A stretch of DNA of 21,560 nt from NCBI GenBank assembly GCA_008931825.1, contig QXVZ01017630.1, positions 1 through 21,560 on the forward strand, written 5' to 3'. Source of the stretch: Phallusia fumigata. Taxonomy: Eukaryota > Chordata > Ascidiacea > Phlebobranchia > Ascidiidae. The translations under genes were made by a program, and so were the position numbers. Shown here piece by piece: positions 1 through 9,371 of the stretch (position 1 is its first letter; every line of letters starts with the position of its first letter). The notes beneath the pieces are model-generated. The model did not search any database. It was not told the origin of the DNA and saw nothing but the letters and a program-made list of their open reading frames with translations.

Positions 1-1
1 C

Positions 2-108
2 TTACGCTTTTGCAAGTTCCAGCGTATGTTCAAGCAAGAGTTCGGCGTCCTCCCCGGCATAGTGAATCATCCACAGGTCGTCATAGAGGTAGAAGGGTGG
101 GCAGGGTC
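2..108 (-). CDS. LU-sushi gene exon 6: unrecognised segment, possible C-terminus
   Basis: A strong acceptor (run of T then gcag) is followed by the only open frame, which is the one required by the phase-1 donor of exon 5. It encodes RPCPPFYLYDDLWMIHYAGE and then DAELLLEHTLELAKA, an acidic, probably helical stretch without a family I recognise. The frame meets TAA at 2-4, but GTAAG at 1-5 is also a consensus donor, so this may be an internal exon ending at 6. Confidence 0.6.
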
Positions 109-2615
109 CTGCAAAAAAAATCCATGCCCCTCAGGGTTACGCTACGTAAACTGCACTACAAACTATGTGACAAAACAACGTGTCTGTTAGAACCGCTCCT
201 AATAAAAGGATAAAAGTGTTTTTTATAATAGGTGCCTTACCAAAAACAACACTTGCTTGATAACATGTTCCATGGCAAACATCAGCATGATGTAAAATTA
301 AAATTACACTGTGCAAATATTATTTAGTAGCGGGTGGACTGCACTTAGGCTGAGATGTCCGAAGCCCGGCGCGCGGCGGCATTTTTCTTGGCCCGCAACT
401 GTGGTTTTAAATTTACCTGCACTGAGAAAGAGTTGAGTGTACTGACGCAACACAAATCCCACAAGGCTGAAAAGATTGTTTTGCAGCCGTGTATTGGTGT
501 ATTATAATGGTGTGGTTGAAAACTTCGGAAAAAATAGCGCTGGCTTTAGCCTCTTTCCCTGAATAAAACTGGCGCAAATCCATAGAAATTATTGGGTGGC
601 TTCTTGTGAGTATATTTTTGTACAGATGACGTCATATTGAAAGTTGTAACGTTACAATACACAGATCTTTATGTCGCAAAAAATGGGTTACATTTCAGCT
701 GAGACGGTCTTAAAACGCCGTTAAAACTGTTTGCGATTTCCTAACTGTGGCAAAAGTATTTAAAAAGTGCTAAAATTGTTTTAATGCAACAGTAATGCAG
801 ATTTGAACCTGCTTTAAAAAGTTAAACAAGATATTGGGTTTCAAATTTGCGCCCGTGTATTTTCGCGCAATAATATGTCATTTAACTAACTTACTTGCAC
901 AGCAGGGTGGTTCGTGCGCCCAAGTGCCATTGTCTGTGCAGATGTTGTGCCTGCGCTGTAGAGGCCATACGTCATAGTCTGGGCTCGTACACCGATATTC
1001 GCACAACGCTCCGGGTTTGTTTCCGTTGTAGCAAACGATCTCTCCGTGAGGGAGTGTGGCCGGTAAGACAGGACAGTCCCTTGCTGTCGAACAACAAATA
1101 CTCATGTTTAGTGTTGTCTTGTTTAAAACGATTTGTTTGACGATAATGTGTATTCGCGATCTTCGTACAGAAATTGCATAAGATGCAGACTCATAATTAA
1201 TCTAGCGTATTGTTGCCAAATATAATGTTTAACATTTTTAATTTTTCTAAAAAAAACTCTGATGGCACCTTCTTAAGGTTTTCACTGATAAACACATCAT
1301 GTAAGCATGTAGGCAAACATACAAAAGGCAAAAAAGCGTATGTTTTTGAGCAGTCAATGAAACGGCCCGAAATAAACAAAATACAAAGCAGTTTTTTTTC
1401 CTCTATACTCTTCTTTGGTAATTCAAGTGACTAAAAATTTTGCCAGTTATAGCGACCCCTCTCCCCATCCCCTATTGTGTTTCAACTAACACGAAATCTT
1501 GTTCTGAGAAACATACCGGGTGGTGGTTGGTAGTAATTCACACATGTCGGGTGTCCAACGTTGCATAACTGTCCATCACAACAGCAAGTGCACATCGAGT
1601 TCCTCTGGTCCGAGTTACATTGAGTTGACTTGCCCGAGTTCTGTGCGTTCTGATCACAAACAGATATGACTTTGTCTTGGTCGTTCTTGTGAAGTGTGAC
1701 ATCCACTTACCTGCGCTTGGTTTATCTCGCACGCCATCTTGTTTTTGCACCCTTTCATAACACGGATCTTGTCTTCATAACGCCTTACCACTGTTTCGCA
1801 CATATTCTGAGGAGCATAAAGGTTGGGCAGTTCTGAATGTATTGGTTTCAACCATATTTACACTGGTTACATTGACTTCAAAAATATGTATATACTGGTA
1901 TTTACACTCAGCTAAATTTAATGGGTTTAAATATGCATATACTGACATATATACCCAGTTTGATGCGCTTGAATGATGTATAATCGTATTGGCAACGCGG
2001 CTACTATATACAGATCTGGACTGGGTAGCCTTAGCGCTTTAAATTATCAACTGCTCCCTACTTTTCACGCCTTATACCGTATTCACGTCTTAAGTTGAAC
2101 GTACAGAAGTGTCTTTCAATTTCGGTAAATATGCGGGCTCTATATGGTTTGAAATTTACATTACATCACGGCTGCGCACTTACATATTAAATATCTTAGG
2201 TCCGCCATAAACGATTACTGAAGGTTCAAAGCAACTTGTATGACTGTAAATATACTGGTGTAACTACACCTCAAGTTCAGTAGGCTGTACCTGGTTGTCC
2301 ATGCATTCGGTTACTCGTCCCTGCACATCGCACTCTTCAAAGCTTGACCCGTAGCACGTCATGCATTTCAGAGCTGCAGCAAAATATCAATGAAATTTAC
2401 CCAACAAAGTAAAAGGTAAGAGAACAAACACTCTTGCTCAAGTTTAATCCTGACACAATATCCCTCAGCAAGGTTACAATAAAATGCTATTGACATGTTG
2501 ACGAGGCAAATCATAAGACTATGGACCGCAACGGTTTTATTCTGTGCACTTCGATCTTACCTTTGTTGCCAGTAGTCAAACTTAACATTAAAAGACAAAC
2601 TGAAAGTAGCTTCAT
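2..2615 (-). CDS. Secreted LU (Ly6/uPAR-type) plus sushi domain protein, six exons, possibly partial
   Basis: Join on the minus strand: 2615-2561, 2373-2291, 1806-1711, 1649-1517, 1083-895, 108-2 (or 108-6 if the last exon is spliced on). The assembled protein has a signal peptide (residues 1-18), a cysteine-rich LU domain (about 20-115) opening LKCMTC and closing CTCCCDGQLCN, and a sushi/CCP domain (about 126-185) with six cysteines and the DNGTW motif. A 34-residue segment without recognised homology follows. Intron phases run 1,0,0,1,1, with consensus donors and plausible acceptors. LU and CCP modules are extracellular binding folds, so the product is probably secreted or surface-attached; its partner cannot be told. 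The right-hand end is the gene start. The left end is either a TAA at 2-4 or a donor (GTAAG, 1-5), so the gene may continue outside the window. Confidence 0.82.
109..894 (-). other. Intron 5 of the LU-sushi gene
   Basis: This is a 786-bp stretch between the sushi exon and the last visible exon. It is AT-rich apart from a short GC-rich patch near 370-390. I see no coding exon, RNA gene or clear repeat in it. Confidence 0.7.
895..1083 (-). CDS. LU-sushi gene exon 5: sushi (CCP) domain
   Basis: This is a symmetrical phase 1-1 exon of 189 bp, typical of shuffled sushi modules. It encodes RDCPVLPATLPHGEIVC, then CEYRC, then CTDNGTWAHEPPCC. The pattern C-P-x-L, hydrophobic-Gly, C-x-Y-x-C, C-x-x-x-G-x-W and P-x-C matches CCP domains of the six-cysteine (selectin-like) kind. 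The donor is GTAAGT. The ATG upstream of the acceptor is intronic. Confidence 0.88.
1517..1649 (-). CDS. LU-sushi gene exon 4: LU domain end and linker
   Basis: It follows a 61-bp intron with acceptor tttgtgatcag. It encodes the last LU cysteines ending in CTCCCDGQLCN, the diagnostic C-C-x-x-x-x-C-N terminus with one extra cysteine, then a short linker with two cysteine-flanked turns and a PPPG stretch. It exits in phase 1 at GTATGT. The frame is also open across the intron for some codons, so the exon start rests on the acceptor quality and the frame match with exon 3. Confidence 0.82.
1711..1806 (-). CDS. LU-sushi gene exon 3: LU domain, middle
   Basis: This is a 32-codon, phase 0-0 exon after a pyrimidine-rich acceptor (tttatgctcctcag), closed by a GTAAGT donor. 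It encodes NMCETVVRRYEDKIRVMKGC followed by KNKMACEINQAQ. The C-x-T and G-C...C spacing matches the central part of LU domains. Confidence 0.85.
2291..2373 (-). CDS. LU-sushi gene exon 2: LU domain, first part
   Basis: The acceptor reads gctgcag; the exon begins with two bases completing an Ala codon, then encodes LKCMTCYGSSFEECDVQG and RVTECMDNQ. The L-x-C-x-x-C opening is the hallmark start of Ly6/uPAR domains. The donor is GTACAG and the exit phase is 0. Its 83 bp exactly join the phase-1 signal-peptide exon to the phase-0 next exon. Confidence 0.85.
2561..2615 (-). CDS. LU-sushi gene exon 1: signal peptide
   Basis: The start at 2615 gives MKLLSVCLLMLSLTTGNK, a classical signal peptide with one Lys and a Leu-rich core. 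It ends after 55 bp at a GTAAG donor, phase 1, which is the usual phase between a signal peptide and an LU domain. An alternative frame through the same DNA is open for 70 codons but makes no recognisable protein and does not fit the next exon. Confidence 0.82.
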
Positions 2616-2634
2616 AGTGCAGAATGTGTTTCTC
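2616..2634 (-). promoter_or_regulatory. Candidate 5' UTR start / trans-splice acceptor of the LU-sushi gene
   Basis: An AG preceded by ggttcc lies at 2636-2635, leaving a 19-base leader before the ATG at 2615. No upstream coding exon is visible. In Ciona, many mRNAs receive a spliced leader at an acceptor this close to the ATG. This is inference from position; an ordinary transcription start further upstream is equally possible. Confidence 0.25.
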
Positions 2635-3601
2635 CTGGAACCGAGACTGCAATTTTGTTTCAAGCCAGCCGCTTTGCATGTCACACCACTTGTGTGAACT
2701 TGCTACCCTGCAACCGCTATTATTTCGGTTTGTATCGCCCCGGGGAAGGTCAACTAATGGTCTGTACACTATTTTTTCTCGGAATTTAGATATGCAGTGA
2801 AGGGGGCCTATCTTTGCGGTGAAAACTATTTGCTCGATAACGGCATTGCTGCGAAATATGTCTTATTCTTTAGTTAGGAATTGCTTGGACAGCACGAATC
2901 CGATTATTAAATACTTTGTGTTTATAAAGTTTAAATTACATTGCACTTATGCTAATTAATATAAGGCTTTGTAAGATTTTATTTTCGTGTTAAAATATTG
3001 CGCGTGGTGCGCCTGATATTTTTATTTACGATCCATGCAAGCAAACTTTATTGGCGTCCATACAAACTAGTTTTATGAATTGCTGACAAGTTTACACGAA
3101 ATAATTACATAGTATTTATTTTCTGCGTTAATTCTCACGCAGCAACATCACGACTGTGATAGTACAACATAAAATAGTCGGAGTTGAGGTTTATAAGGCT
3201 GCGCAACAAAAACGCAGCAACGAAAGTGCATGAAAATAATCACGAAACCCACGATGACAAACAATGCTGTTCTGGTTGGCGTTTTACTGCAAATACTGTA
3301 CATTTGACGTGATAATTAGGTTTGCAATGACACCATACAGGCGGTAGTATACGACCAGGGTCGGAAATTGGCCCCAGGGTGAAAATTTTTACTTTATCCC
3401 AAACTTGTACATTTAAGGCACGTTATACCACAAGTTTTAACAAAATCATACACAGTGAAACACAGGAAATGTAAGTGGAAAATGAGGACCGCCCGCTGAG
3501 ATCTTGTTGATCATGATTTTGGCCAACAGTTGGAAAAGATTGCCGATCCGTGGTAAACAATGCCCAATAGTTGAAGTTGGTTTGTTCTAAACGAACTGAA
3601 G
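2635..3601. other. Spacer between the LU-sushi gene and the 7TM gene
   Basis: No exon was recognised on either strand. It must contain the 3' UTR of the receptor gene and the promoter of the LU-sushi gene, both read leftward. Three AATAAA motifs on the minus strand lie at 3115-3120, 3047-3052 and 3021-3026. Confidence 0.5.
3115..3120 (-). terminator. Candidate polyadenylation signal of the 7TM gene
   Basis: AATAAA on the minus strand lies about 480 bp past the receptor stop codon and is the nearest such hexamer I found downstream. Two further copies at 3047-3052 and 3021-3026 are alternatives. Confidence 0.3.
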
Positions 3602-4564
3602 TTAGGTCTTCACCATAGAGTCCCGTATGCCTTTCTTAGGCGTCCCGTCCAATTGCGACACGGCTGCTATCGAATATGCTCTGGTTTCCCGCGCTCTATT
3701 GCCACCGAACGGAGAAACAATAATACATCTCCATGTCTCGTACGTGAGCAGAACAGCCACGAGGTTAGCCGTGACGCTGCACCCGTATATTGACAATGGA
3801 AGATGGTTGCTGGAAAGCACAAAGATCCCGTTTGCAATACCAGCAACAGCATCCGTTACAACGCATATGAAAGTGGTAACTGTTGTGCGTTTTACGATGG
3901 ACATGCTGGCTTTGGTTCCACGTCTTTGGTTCGCGCAATGGAAAGGATATAAGAGAAGGAACAACATTAGAACCTGGCCTATGGCATTTACGGATGAAGC
4001 AGCAAGGGATGGCCATTTGTGGTACGCATCGACGTAACGACAACCGAATTCAGTGTAGGCAAACTCGTTTAGCACGTTAAACGCTATACCGGCCACATGT
4101 TGTCCTAGAACCATTAAGGCTATGCTGGTGTAACTTATGACTTTGATCCATCTATGTTGAAGATGTTGAAGTGATGGGCTCTGGTACAGCGTCGCCTGCT
4201 TTGTCCATAGGAAAAGATACACCAACGAGTTTGATGTGACTAACAGTTCCACTGAGAACTTGGTCAAAATATTGCATAAGTCGCTCTCTCTCGGGTCAAA
4301 GCCTATGTTAACGGAGAACAGAATGCTGACGAGAAACGCAAGGGCCGATGCTGCCGCCACAGAGGCCAGTAGGTATAAAACGAAGCCAACATTATTTGTT
4401 GAGAACTTTCGGCGCTGAAACCCGTAGCAAAGCATTGAAATAAATACCCACAAGGACAGCAGGATGCATATGCTTCCCAACACTGTTGCAGCAAGCCATG
4501 GCGCTTGTTGGTGGCGTTCGCTGAGCGGAGATTCAGTCAGGTTTCCGTTGGTTGTGTTGTTCAT
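3602..4564 (-). CDS. Orphan seven-transmembrane receptor-like protein, single exon
   Basis: The intronless 320-residue frame starts at the ATG at 4564. The N-terminus is short and polar with two N-glycosylation sequons (NNT, NLT). Seven hydrophobic segments can be placed at about 24-48, 58-87, 97-120, 139-166, 186-208, 228-252 and 256-278. Cys97 at the start of TM3 and Cys175 in the second extracellular loop form the usual GPCR disulfide pair. The TM3 end reads LFLWTKQ rather than DRY and TM7 lacks NPxxY, so it is not a standard rhodopsin-class receptor. A basic loop lies between TM5 and TM6 (QRRGTK...VKR) and the cytoplasmic tail is about 40 residues. I do not recognise the family; a signalling role at the plasma membrane is inferred only from topology. 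Confidence 0.85.
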   Translation of the reverse strand: MNNTTNGNLTESPLSERHQQAPWLAATVLGSICILLSLWVFISMLCYGFQRRKFSTNNVGFVLYLLASVAAASALAFLVSILFSVNIGFDPRESDLCNILTKFSVELLVTSNSLVYLFLWTKQATLYQSPSLQHLQHRWIKVISYTSIALMVLGQHVAGIAFNVLNEFAYTEFGCRYVDAYHKWPSLAASSVNAIGQVLMLFLLLYPFHCANQRRGTKASMSIVKRTTVTTFICVVTDAVAGIANGIFVLSSNHLPLSIYGCSVTANLVAVLLTYETWRCIIVSPFGGNRARETRAYSIAAVSQLDGTPKKGIRDSMVKT

Positions 4565-5340
4565 TGTGTTGGTTTCCCTAAATTATCCTGCAGTTTACCA
4601 ATTATTAATTCTCTTCAGGCTGCTCAACATGCACAAAAATATTAAGGATCAAAAACACGGCTTCCAAAAGTCATTTGCATTTCCTGTTTACAAAAAAAAG
4701 AGTGTTTAAAAGTATTGTAAAGTAAAAACACGACTAAAACACTAAAACAACCTGTTGCGTTCTTGCTAAGTCTTGAAAGCCTTATCCAAAACAATTTTGA
4801 GCTCTCACTGAGTAACCTTTGGTAACGCCTCGTCCGCAACCATTTTTTTGCTTATAATATCAATGTTAATGTACTTTTTGTTGCAATGCTAAATCCAAAT
4901 TAGCGATTTTAAATATCTCCAGTCTTACAATTCACATGTCCTCGATAGTCTCACTGATTTCGACGGTTGCAACCGGTTGCAACAAGAACCAAATCGTAAC
5001 ATCAACATTACCTTCCACGAACTTACTTCCTAACTACTCACAGTCTTCCGCCGCCATAACGGGAAACGCTGCAACGACACACGCAAAAACACAAGTGCCT
5101 CATATCTACAGCATGTCAAGGCATCCAACAACCAAATCAAGCTGTCTCCTGTCTGTTTCTAAACGAACGAGGTGATGACTGTTAAACCACCTTTTCCTTG
5201 CGTATTTGTACACACTTCTTGGCCATGGCGGTTGTTTTATTACGACTTTGCGGGCATATACGTGGCTATTAGGCGCGTGTGCAATCTATAAATGCGGCAA
5301 GATTTAACTGCCCGAGGCCCGTTAAACGTTAAGCTTCTGC
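4565..5340. other. Region upstream of the 7TM gene, no confident gene
   Basis: It is AT-rich and must hold the receptor promoter. A plus-strand frame at 4936-5175 encodes a Ser/Thr/Asn-rich 79-residue peptide without recognisable motifs. I see no splice support and treat it as unproven. A TATA-like CTATAAATG lies near 5287. Confidence 0.4.
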
Positions 5341-5451
5341 GTGCAAAACGCATCGATTTTTTGGTCCGAATAAAAGTGATTCATGACATACGCACGCTTC
5401 AAGCGCATCAACGCCCTTAATTATAACAAATTTGTTTCCAGTAGTAGCTAA
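5341..5451 (+). repeat. First copy of a 111-bp perfect direct repeat beside an N
   Basis: Identical base for base to 5453-5563, with a single undetermined base (5452) between the copies. This is the signature of two contig ends that overlap but were placed side by side, so one copy is probably artificial. Confidence 0.9.
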
Positions 5452-5452
5452 N

Positions 5453-5563
5453 GTGCAAAACGCATCGATTTTTTGGTCCGAATAAAAGTGATTCATGACA
5501 TACGCACGCTTCAAGCGCATCAACGCCCTTAATTATAACAAATTTGTTTCCAGTAGTAGCTAA
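5453..5563 (+). repeat. Second copy of the 111-bp perfect direct repeat
   Basis: Exact repeat of 5341-5451 across the N at 5452. No coding feature is affected. The real spacing here is likely 112 bp shorter. Confidence 0.9.
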
Positions 5564-6513
5564 CCTGCGTTAATTGCGTGTACCTACACAATGAAATGGT
5601 GTCAGATGGGTGACTAATATTTACTAATATGAGGACATGATTTGCGTAAAACGCGCCGATTTAACGTTTCGAATTAGAGAAACATTCTATGTACTGTTAT
5701 TGCTAAATCAATTCTTAATCTTGTTTTGTTATCGATTTGCACGCAGTTTTTTGTTGCTGAGCAATCCGCTGAAGTAACTACTCGCTGAAGGCAAGAATAG
5801 GAACCGGATTTTCTTGAAAAAATCGCTTTTTACAATGCAATTCTCAATTCTTAGTTGGTTCACCTCAAGACAAGTGTCAGATAAACAACTATAGTTGTGC
5901 CATATGTCATGTCACGTAGGTATTTCAGTTTGTACAAAACCTGCTTTACTAGTGTAAAGTTATTGAGGTGCGTAGACGCTGGCTCTTTTCAAAAATAAAT
6001 AGCCAGTAAAAATCTAGTCAACGCATTATATATTTCAGGATAGTAAATTTCGCCAAATTGGCATCAGTATAAAATAAATACAGTAAAAATTATAAATTAG
6101 TGCGAATTTTTCTGCTGGAGCCTATGCTAGCACTTCATTTTTTCGAACTGCCGATTTTTTGCCTTAAAACGTGAATTTAAAACCTCAGAACACACAGAAA
6201 ACCCAATTGGGCTTGTTTTGCAATCACCAGACGTTTTTACTCATGCGACGCTGCCTTGATACTTTATGCCGTTTGATTTCAACCATTTGGTTCACCGCTT
6301 TATAGTGATGCTGGTAAGAAAAAACGGTTAAAACCAATCGGAGCTTTCAGGCAAATTGTTTATTCTGATGACACTTTGGTTTCGGAAATGCCGCATGCTA
6401 ATGTTTTGGTCTTCCACAAACACGAAGCTAGCAAGTAAATCCTCCACGGAGAGCCGCATCTCACGTAACATACTGCGATACCAAGTACTGCTTGCGCACT
6501 TAAAAACCTATAC
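5564..6513. other. AT-rich intergenic stretch, nothing recognised
   Basis: No long frame, RNA gene or clear repeat on either strand. AT runs dominate, which fits non-coding spacer. Confidence 0.5.
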
Positions 6514-6723
6514 CAGACTAAAAATTCCTCTGTGAATTGTTTTTTCCGGCGCAGCGGCAAACCGATACGTTGGCACTGACATTTGCGGATGGGAATTGCG
6601 GCGGAAATCAGTGGGTTCATCTGCACCTGGTGTTACGTACGCAGATATGGTGGGAAAATGTCGGTTGCTCGAGGAAACTGCACGGAGGTGCACCTTGGAA
6701 AACGGTGTATTTTGTGGTCTACC
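6514..6723 (-). other. Possible internal coding exon, product unknown
   Basis: A 70-codon open minus-strand block lies between an acceptor (acggttgcag) and a GTATAG donor, phase 0 at both ends. It is less AT-rich than its surroundings. The peptide includes RHFPTISAYVTPGADEPTDF and is compositionally protein-like, but I recognise no family. The opposite strand is also open over much of it, which weakens the case. The candidate exon at 8994-9094 has a compatible phase. Confidence 0.25.
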
Positions 6724-7335
6724 CTGCAACCGTCTACACCAGGGTCGGCAACCTTTCCGACTCGCATGCCAAAACCGAGATCAGTAAGGTCTGAGCGGAC
6801 TGGACTGATTTTCCACTTCTACTGTCTACATTACCTTTCCTCAATGTTTATGAAACACTGCAACAGAGTGTCTGGCTTGCACCAGCGTGGCGTGTTGCAA
6901 TGCAAAGACAAAGGTTGTGGTAGAACAAAAAAGGTAAATCACGCATGCGCAGTTCAGCACGGTACGTCATGCCTTTGTTTTCACCTATAAAGTACAAGTT
7001 CTGTAAGGTAGTTTCCCGTGAGCAGATAATTTGTAAAGGCGTTGCAGGCTGTCACAAATATGTCATAGATCGGCCTAATTCTCATGCGACGATATCTCGC
7101 TACCACCGGACGTTATAATTTTGCATGAAGGGCCAACACGAACTTGACAAACCGCACTTGTAACTGTTCCGTTTGCCTGCATGAAAGCTTTAAAGAGATA
7201 CCAAATATGCGCAAGCATATAACTCACAGTTGTAAACTATGGCCGATCTGGCAATTCCCTGCCAGAAGCTGACATGTGCAGCACGCAGCAGGCAGCGGTG
7301 TCAGTGATTCGACTTTTAGCACGCTTACCGCCGAA

Positions 7336-7507
7336 CCTGCGTAGCTGAGATGGTGGAGCGCCCGGCTTGGAGTACCTTCTGTCGGTGGTTTGAATCCCAC
7401 CGCAGGCTAGACTTTTTTAGCCACATCTTGCTGACTGAAAATGATCGGAAGGCCGACTATGATTCCGTATGACGCCTCTTGTAGGCCTTGCGTACTCTGA
7501 TTCTCCG
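7336..7507 (+). mobile_element. tRNA-derived SINE, copy 1
   Basis: The head is tRNA-like: A box TAGCTGAGATGG at 7342-7353, B box GGTTTGAATCC at 7387-7397, and an acceptor-type stem CCTGCG (7336-7341) pairing with CGCAGG (7401-7406). The anticodon arm does not fold properly, so it is not a functional tRNA. After a T run comes a tail (about 7440-7507) with GCCTCTTGTAGGCC that recurs in the copy at 16686-16830. Shared head plus tail marks a SINE family transcribed by RNA polymerase III. It may belong to a known Ciona composite SINE, which I cannot verify. Confidence 0.72.
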
Positions 7508-8072
7508 TTTAGGGGTTGCGTTTAGCAATGTCGCCCTTAGCAGTGCTTATAATTCATTCACCGTGTGTATTTATGTCGTTGTGGCAAGTTGAAAGTATTT
7601 AAAACAACTACTTTAAACGTACAAAACACTTCATGTCGCTGTTTCTATCAGGATTTCCCCTTTACCTTCCGCGGTATTGCCGCAATTTATACCCAAGTGT
7701 GACGTCAAACTAGGTATTGATTAGGATGTCGTTGGTAGCCATACATCCTGTAATACCACATCACCGGGCGACCGAATTATGTTTTTTATTGCGCGGAAAA
7801 AAGGACCAGTCAAACATAGCCTTTTTAACATATTGCACCAGTGTGTATTTGTGCCACAAGTTGATAGAACTTAATTCTGATTCTTATAGCTGTTGATGTA
7901 CGGCATAAAATTTATGTTTTCTCTCATTTGTTGCGCGACTTGTCTAACCATGCTTTTACGACCCGCAGGGAGTAATATTTGTGCCAATTTGCCGAAATAA
8001 ACCACGAATATTTTGAAATAGAGAAATCACCGCAGAACAGTATGACGGATAAAGACTTGACTTCGTATGGTT

Positions 8073-8179
8073 ATAAGTAACTTGAACTATTGGTATGCAA
8101 GTCATTTACCCTTAGCTCTTAATAAATGATATGTATTTTCTGGCGAAATACTTGCATACCAAAAGTTAAAGTTACTTAT
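8073..8179. repeat. Foldback element with 30-bp inverted arms
   Basis: Arms 8073-8102 and 8150-8179 are reverse complements at 28 of 30 positions, around a 47-base loop that contains a smaller CATTTA/TAAATG pairing. It could be a hairpin MITE or a structured RNA source. No target-site duplication is obvious. Confidence 0.8.
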
Positions 8180-8377
8180 TTTTCCGAAATATAACAATCT
8201 TAAATCCAACCGACTTGCTGGGAGGGTTGCCGAACATAAAACGACGCCTCGCGTGGAAAATAATAAAACAGAGAACTCAAGTACAGCAACTACAGTATTA
8301 CAACCTTGTTTATTGCAGGATATTATGCATTTCCAACACATGGAAGGGCCCCAAGCCTTTGCTGACACACGAGAACA

Positions 8378-8404
8378 TGACGTCACGCGATTCACGTTAC
8401 GTCA
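8378..8404. promoter_or_regulatory. Pair of CRE-like sites
   Basis: A perfect CRE palindrome TGACGTCA (8378-8385) and a close variant TTACGTCA (8397-8404) lie 27-53 bp upstream of the ATG at 8431. CREB/ATF-type factors bind such sites. The spacing suggests a core promoter for the small candidate gene that follows. Confidence 0.35.
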
Positions 8405-8430
8405 CTCATCGACCACTTGAAAGCGCCATC

Positions 8431-8664
8431 ATGGCGTTAAATCGCATCTCCCTTTTGTTCGCCAAACAGGTGAGCGGCGCATGCAGCTTCTGGGTTGTGC
8501 CAATATTTGTTCCACGATAAAATTCGCTCGCTCGTCGGCAAGTCGGCACAGAATGCGCATTTCGCATCTTGTAAACAGTTCTCTGTCAGCTTAGGCCTGT
8601 GGTAGGAAAGTGGTTGCTGGGACATGTTTTACATGGAGGAAGTACACATTTCACGGTCATATAG
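8431..8664 (+). CDS. Possible two-exon small protein (37 codons)
   Basis: ATG at 8431 is followed by MALNRISLLFAKQ, then a consensus GTGAGC donor at 8470. A pyrimidine-containing acceptor (ttctctgtcag) ends at 8589. Joined in phase 0, the second exon adds LRPVVGKWLLGHVLHGGSTH and FTVI before TAG at 8662-8664. The N-terminus is basic and amphipathic, as in mitochondrial targeting peptides or tiny inner-membrane subunits, but I cannot match a family. The 120-bp intron is ordinary for this genome. Support is the start context, two CRE-like sites upstream and matching splice signals. A chance arrangement, or more exons of a longer gene, remain possible. Confidence 0.3.
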
Positions 8665-8993
8665 TAGAGAGATACAAGCCATTACTGGTGCGTAAAAGAT
8701 TCTCGACATTTCGACAAACGGTGTTGTGGTAATTTGGAACCTTGATCCTAATGATAGCGACAATGTTTTACACAGGAAAGCAATGGCTTGTAACTCTCTA
8801 TTGAGAAGTACCGCTTCGCGACATATTAAAACATGCAAAAAATATCCAACATTTTACTAATTTTACGTCAAGAGAAGAATGGTTTTAAAAACAGATGTCG
8901 AGCGTATACGATTATAGGACCCTACATAACGTTTTACAAAAGCAGCTTATTAAAAGCACTATAGGTGCATTGCAAAGCAAGAAAGTGACTTAC

Positions 8994-9094
8994 TGTGGTA
9001 GGAGAATTGGCAAAGGCCTTGTAATATTCGTGAACGTGGTAAACTATTGAGTATGCTGGGAATTTTTCCATGCGCCGGGAAATGTTAATGACGG
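8994..9094 (-). other. Possible coding exon, product unknown
   Basis: The minus-strand frame encodes VINISRRMEKFPAYSIVYHV followed by HEYYKAFANSPTT and stops at a perfect GTAAGT donor (8993-8988), phase 0. A pyrimidine-rich acceptor precedes 9094; alternatively translation starts at the ATG at 9071. The peptide looks protein-like but is not recognised. A phase-compatible next exon could be 6723-6514. Confidence 0.3.
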
Positions 9095-9371
9095 CTGGCC
9101 AAGCGGGGCCGTCGGGCAAAGGAAAACTTTTCGGTCGTTGTGTTAATTACCACATCAATGTCAATTTAGTGTGGTAAAGTCAGTACTATGTCGACTGTTA
9201 GGCTAATACAACTGTATAGGCTGCTTGGGATGAAATAAAAAGATTTCAATATAGCTAAACAACGCTTTTGGGGAAATAAATACAATTGTCAAAGCCATGA
9301 CAATAGTTTAATTTTGTTGAAGTATTTTAGTAACTCAGTTGCATATTGTTGACCGCTTTGTATTTTCTTAG

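Noticed and set aside
2557..2769. 70-codon minus-strand frame over the signal-peptide exon
   Set aside because: The overlapping frame from the ATG at 2615 gives a textbook signal peptide that splices in phase to the LU domain.
4936..5175. 79-residue Ser/Thr-rich plus-strand protein
   Set aside because: Composition is that of chance frames; no start context, splice or homology support.
6743..6780. hAT-type transposon end (CAGGGTCGGCAACCTTT)
   Set aside because: It resembles terminal repeats of hAT elements, but no matching inverted end or clear 8-bp target duplication was found.
7336..7407. Functional tRNA gene
   Set aside because: The A and B boxes and an acceptor-like stem are present but the anticodon arm does not pair; a SINE head explains it better.
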